From Bacteroidales bacterium (GTDB taxonomy: Bacteria > Bacteroidota > Bacteroidia > Bacteroidales > Muribaculaceae), in assembly GCA_015061055.1 (NCBI GenBank), contig SUXH01000009.1, positions 27,614 to 91,613 on the forward strand: DNA of 64,000 nucleotides, given 5' to 3'. A model generated the notes under the pieces. It made no database searches. It was not told the origin of the DNA and worked only from the letters and a program-made list of their open reading frames with translations. Numbering within the stretch: the stretch's first letter is position 1; each line of letters starts with the position of its first letter. A program made the translations under genes and the position numbers. Shown here piece after piece: positions 61,050-64,000 of the stretch.

Positions 61050-61892
61050 ATGAAAAAAACGTTATATGTGAGCGACCTTGATGGTACTTTGCTTGATAAA
61101 GATTCGCAGTTAAGCTGGGAGAGTGTAGAGATACTCAATCGAGTTATTGAGGAATGTGGAGTGAACTTTACTATTGCCACAGCTCGCACACCTGCTACGG
61201 TGATGCATATTATGGAACGTGTGCACACTCGATTACCTTATGTGGTGATGAATGGCGCTGCTATGTGGGACAAGGAAAGTCAACACTTTCTGAATATTGT
61301 TCCTATCGCTTGTGCTGATGTGACACGTGTGTGCGATATCTATGAATCGTATGGTCTTTATCCGATGATATATAGAGTAAAAGGCGAAAAGTTGGAAGTG
61401 CGCAGCTATGGCCCTATTTCTGAGGAAGAAAAATATTTTGTGGAGCAACGGCGCTATCTTGAATTGAAAAAATTCTATCTTGACGACAAAAACTATAAGG
61501 TTAATGATTGCGATACGCTTCTTATCTTTGCTATGAATCGTTATGATACACTTCGTCCTATATATAACACAATCCTTACCGATACTGATTGTGCATCGGT
61601 GATATATCATGATATTTTCGATGAGTCGGCAGGATTGGTAGAAACTTATGCTCCCGGAGTGTCGAAAGCCGAAGCGGTGCGTCGTCTTGCACAAGAGGTG
61701 AGTGCCGAACGCTTGGTCGTGTTTGGCGATAATCGAAACGATATACCTATGATGCAGATTGCCGACTTGGCTGTTGCTCCCGAAAATGCCGTCGACGAAG
61801 TGAAAGCCATAGCCGATATAGTGATAGAACCTAATTATATGAATTCGGTTGCAAGATTCATTCTTGAAGAAAATTCAAACCCCAAAATTTGA
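61050..61892 (+). CDS. Cof-type HAD-IIB family phosphatase
   Basis: 280 residues. Motif I is DLDGTLLDKD, motif II in TIATARTPAT, motif IV VFGDNRNDIPMMQIADLAVAPENAV. A cap domain lies between (about 85-200). It probably dephosphorylates a sugar phosphate or flavin. The extra 43 upstream codons overlap the promoter and are not coding. Confidence 0.92.
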   Translation: MKKTLYVSDLDGTLLDKDSQLSWESVEILNRVIEECGVNFTIATARTPATVMHIMERVHTRLPYVVMNGAAMWDKESQHFLNIVPIACADVTRVCDIYESYGLYPMIYRVKGEKLEVRSYGPISEEEKYFVEQRRYLELKKFYLDDKNYKVNDCDTLLIFAMNRYDTLRPIYNTILTDTDCASVIYHDIFDESAGLVETYAPGVSKAEAVRRLAQEVSAERLVVFGDNRNDIPMMQIADLAVAPENAVDEVKAIADIVIEPNYMNSVARFILEENSNPKI

Positions 61893-61979
61893 GAATTAAG
61901 AATTGTCTATAACTAAGACTTTTGGGACTAAAATTAAGAGTTAAAATAAATTCTTTATGAATGTCTAAAAGAAAAAAAT

Positions 61980-62189
61980 ATGGCACTTATATTTTGTTAC
62001 GAGTGTGGTTCGCAAATTTTAGATAAGGCTGTGTCTTGTCCGAAATGTGGAGCGCCAATGCCGGTTAAAAAAGAGGAAGAAAAATCAGAAGATACAACAA
62101 AGACCTATCATTATTCTCTTTCTCCTTATAGTTATGATTATGATGACGACGATGATGAACTCAGTTTTGCATATAAGCTAATTTGTTAA
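61980..62189 (+). CDS. small zinc-ribbon protein with an acidic tail
   Basis: 69 residues. The N-terminal zinc ribbon has FCYECGSQI and SCPKCGAPMP (two CxxC knuckles). A lysine-glutamate linker and a Tyr/Asp-rich segment (YDYDDDDDE) follow, ending with a short hydrophobic stretch (AYKLIC). It may be a truncated member of a zinc-ribbon membrane family. It starts 87 bp after the HAD gene. No function assigned. Confidence 0.6.
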   Translation: MALIFCYECGSQILDKAVSCPKCGAPMPVKKEEEKSEDTTKTYHYSLSPYSYDYDDDDDELSFAYKLIC

Positions 62190-62226
62190 TGCTTTCGTAA
62201 ATAGTTATACGAATATCTTATATAAA

Positions 62227-62407
62227 GGGGCTGTGTTAAAACTAAAATGACTACACCCAAAAGTTACAGATTGTAGCTATAACACTTAAAAGGGTCGCAT
62301 CAAACTCTGTATTGAGTAATGATATGACCCTTTTTCAGTCTTTTTAGGATGCTCAAATTTCAAATAATAAGTTCATCTTTTTAGAAAACGAATTTTGACA
62401 CCCCCTC
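62227..62407. mobile_element. possible 181-bp MITE or IS remnant with terminal inverted repeats
   Basis: GGGGCTGTGTTAAAACT (62227-62243) and the inverted AATTTTGACACCCCCTC (62391-62407) match at 12 of 17 positions, a typical IS-end style. No transposase remains and no target duplication was found. Inside, GGGTC...GACCC (about 62292-62330) followed by five T forms a terminator that may end the zinc-ribbon gene. The 277-bp gap 62190-62466 holds nothing else recognised. Confidence 0.35.
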
Positions 62408-62466
62408 TTGATTTTTTATTAAATAATGTTTGTATATAATATTTTGTTGTTTTAAAGAACAAAATA

Positions 62467-63750
62467 TTAGAGTTCCTTTAGTAGCCAATCTATAGCTGAA
62501 ACTATGTGAATTGTTTTACCTTGTAATTCAATGTTCTTGGTGTCAGTAAAAGCAATCAATGTGAGGTTGTTACAGCTTAGTGCTGATGAAGCGTTTATAA
62601 GAGAACTGACTTCTCGATTAAATGTCTTTTCATTTTCTATATCATAAGCAACTTGTATAAGTTCTATTGCTTTGTTTTGACTGCACACGACAAAATCCAC
62701 TTCTTTTGCTCTTGAAGAAGATTTGTAATAATATATATCAAGAAAATTATTAGCACAACGGCGAAGTAATTCTATGTATACGACATTCTCTAATCTCCAA
62801 CCGATGTTCTCAGCGGCAAAAGCATTATCTCGATTGTTCTGAATACCGGGGTCTATTATATAAGCTTTAGTGTTTCGAAGTCTTTTTTTACTTTTGAAAG
62901 AGTGTTTTGTTAGTAGTTGAAATAGAAAAGCTTGTCGTAAGTAATCTATATATTTTCTTGTTGTGTTGTCGGTTATATTTAAGAATTCGGCTATCTTGTC
63001 ATAGTTTAATTCTTGGCAAGCATTGTTGATGAGATGATGTGCTGTTTTGCGTAAAGCATCTACATTCTTAACGTTAAAACGTTTTTGAATATCTTTTGTT
63101 ACTATAGCTTCTATCAAACTTTGTACATATGCTCGTTTGTTTTTTATGCTTTGTATCTCTGGAAATCCCCCAATGTTAATATAATCCATAAACGCAAGTT
63201 TTCGTTCTGCATCGGCTTTGGTTGTTATAGAATGTTTGTTGATTCCATGAAAGTCACAATATTCAGCAAAAGAGAATGGATAGAGATGAATCTCATTATA
63301 TCTTCCGGTGAGGTGTGTGGCTAATTCGCCACTAAGTAGTTTTGCATTACTTCCTGTTATGAATAAGTGTAATCCTGTGCGTAATAGGCGATTTACAAAT
63401 AGATACCACCCATCTACATTTTGTATTTCGTCAAGAAAAAGATATTGAATGTCGGTGCTATATATTTGGTATATACATGACAGAATTGTATTTAAATCCT
63501 CTGTTTTTATGTTTGCTAAACGGTCGTCGTCAAAGTTTACATATCCGTACTTTATATCATGTTCAAGCAATACCTTGTGGCATAGTGTAGATTTACCACT
63601 TCTTCTTACCCCTATTACAACTTGAGCAAGCGAACTATTGAATTCAAAAAGCGTTTCTTCCTTTCGGCTTATCCATTTTGAGTGGTTGCTGCTTGTAGTA
63701 TAATCTTGTTGTTCAGTTAGAGTTTGTAGTATTATTTTTTCGTTTATCAA
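62467..63750 (-). CDS. AAA ATPase with DUF4143 domain
   Basis: 427 residues from a TTG at 63750 (INEKIILQTLTEQQ). The AAA domain has Walker A VVIGVRRSGKST and Walker B IQYLFLDEIQN, then LFITGSNAKLL and LTGRYNEIHLYPFSFAEY. A DUF4143-type C-terminus follows (about 255-427), with a PD-(D/E)XK-like KEVDFVV. These proteins are common in accessory regions of Bacteroidota and the function is unknown. A promoter lies upstream in the longer frame, and there is no ATG between it and the TTG. Confidence 0.85.
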   Translation of the reverse strand: MINEKIILQTLTEQQDYTTSSNHSKWISRKEETLFEFNSSLAQVVIGVRRSGKSTLCHKVLLEHDIKYGYVNFDDDRLANIKTEDLNTILSCIYQIYSTDIQYLFLDEIQNVDGWYLFVNRLLRTGLHLFITGSNAKLLSGELATHLTGRYNEIHLYPFSFAEYCDFHGINKHSITTKADAERKLAFMDYINIGGFPEIQSIKNKRAYVQSLIEAIVTKDIQKRFNVKNVDALRKTAHHLINNACQELNYDKIAEFLNITDNTTRKYIDYLRQAFLFQLLTKHSFKSKKRLRNTKAYIIDPGIQNNRDNAFAAENIGWRLENVVYIELLRRCANNFLDIYYYKSSSRAKEVDFVVCSQNKAIELIQVAYDIENEKTFNREVSSLINASSALSCNNLTLIAFTDTKNIELQGKTIHIVSAIDWLLKEL

Positions 63751-63783
63751 GGGTTTGTGTTTAAGTTGTTGATTATTATGATA

Positions 63784-63814
63784 CAAAGTTAATGCTAATT
63801 CGCTAAAATGCAAA
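63784..63814 (-). promoter_or_regulatory. promoter of the AAA/DUF4143 gene
   Basis: TTTG (63814-63811), 19 bp, TAACTTTG (63791-63784). The spacer is filled by the first copy of the repeated element. Confidence 0.78.
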
Positions 63815-63939
63815 AAATGAGGCTCCCTAATTCGCTAAAGTGTCTAAAAAATGTTAAACCAATTCGCTAAAATGGGCTTAATATGCAAAAAGTAGGCTGA
63901 AAAAGTATTCACCATCGTCTAATATGCAAAAAGTAGGCT
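63797..63939. repeat. operator-like repeat array upstream of the AAA/DUF4143 gene
   Basis: AATTCGCTAAA(A/G)TG occurs at 63797-63810, 63829-63842 and 63861-63874, exactly 32 bp apart. TAATATGCAAAAAGTAGGCT occurs at 63879-63898 and 63920-63939, and a close relative is joined to the first copy (about 63804-63824). A perfect 10-bp hairpin, CTATTAGCCC/GGGCTAATAG (63938-63965), follows. Confidence 0.8.
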
Positions 63940-63958
63940 ATTAGCCCGATTAATTGGG

Positions 63959-64000
63959 CTAATAGTGTCGTGCAATGTACTCTTGAATCAGAGCCATTCT
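63959..64000 (-). CDS. possible C-terminal end of a gene entering from the right
   Basis: The minus frame gives 13 codons ending Glu-Tyr-Ile-Ala-Arg-His-Tyr-stop (TAG at 63961-63959). The stop lies in the hairpin 63938-63965, which could be its terminator. The stretch is too short to identify. Confidence 0.25.
   Translation of the reverse strand, partial: RMALIQEYIARHY

Noticed and set aside
62227..62407. Complete insertion sequence
   Set aside because: There is no transposase frame and no target-site duplication was found; only a remnant or MITE is possible.
63797..63939. Short regular repeats that could be a CRISPR array
   Set aside because: The repeat unit is only 14 bp, the 18-bp gaps are partly related to each other, there are three copies, and no cas gene is nearby.

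Overview
The window is chromosomal DNA from a member of the Bacteroidota, almost certainly order Bacteroidales. Four things point there. Many genes are preceded by the phylum-specific promoter (TTG or TTTG, 19-20 bp, TAnnTTTG). Several secreted proteins end in a type IX secretion (T9SS) sorting domain. Characteristic families occur (DUF4271 next to hemD, an OMP_b-brl_3-type barrel, DUF2723, endonuclease I with T9SS tail, DUF177-rpmF-fabH-era-der). The DNA is AT-rich with A-rich leaders instead of clear Shine-Dalgarno sites. Genus cannot be read from this sequence alone. A 16/16 match to the chromosomal parS consensus beside mnmG, together with rnpA/yidD and dnaX, suggests the origin-proximal part of the chromosome. 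No phage, transposase, CRISPR array or rRNA was seen.

Layout: 1-9.2 kb holds three tandem paralogues of a very large secreted GHL10-type glycoside-hydrolase-like protein. The first (cut by the window edge) ends in a dockerin-like domain, the other two in T9SS tails. 9.2-12.8 kb (minus strand) holds LOG-family hydrolase, DUF4271, hemD, then rnpA-yidD-tatD. dnaX runs the other way. A GC-rich multi-hairpin intergenic element follows, then two tandem LTA-synthase-like sulfatase-fold membrane enzymes and a DNA alkylation repair protein. 19.9-26.4 kb is a plus-strand housekeeping run: ybeY, mnmG, parS, apt, uvrC, dtd, a MazG-like pyrophosphohydrolase and deoC.

26.5-32.3 kb: a zinc-ribbon protein, a T9SS-exported endonuclease I, a 1058-residue GLUG-repeat surface protein and a small HTH protein. 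32.4-36.7 kb (minus): DUF389 membrane protein, glycosyltransferase, radical SAM protein and LD-carboxypeptidase. 37-40.7 kb is the most interesting locus. An SGNH-type protein and an MBOAT acyltransferase ending in a DltX-like Phe-Ile-Tyr motif are followed by an unlisted 29-residue membrane microprotein and a GNAT protein. 40.7-49 kb: cytidine deaminase back to back with a LysM glucosaminidase, an outer-membrane barrel receptor, an MsbA-type ABC exporter, a SIS-only sugar isomerase, a TPR-like protein, and tRNA-Tyr plus tRNA-Gly.

49.3-64 kb: lipoprotein, queG, polysaccharide deacetylase, DUF2723, an orphan histidine kinase, a candidate small RNA, the der/era/fabH/rpmF/DUF177 cluster, a HAD phosphatase, a small zinc-ribbon protein, a possible transposon remnant, and an AAA/DUF4143 ATPase behind a repeated operator-like array. 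All functional names rest on motifs visible in the translations; no database search was run.
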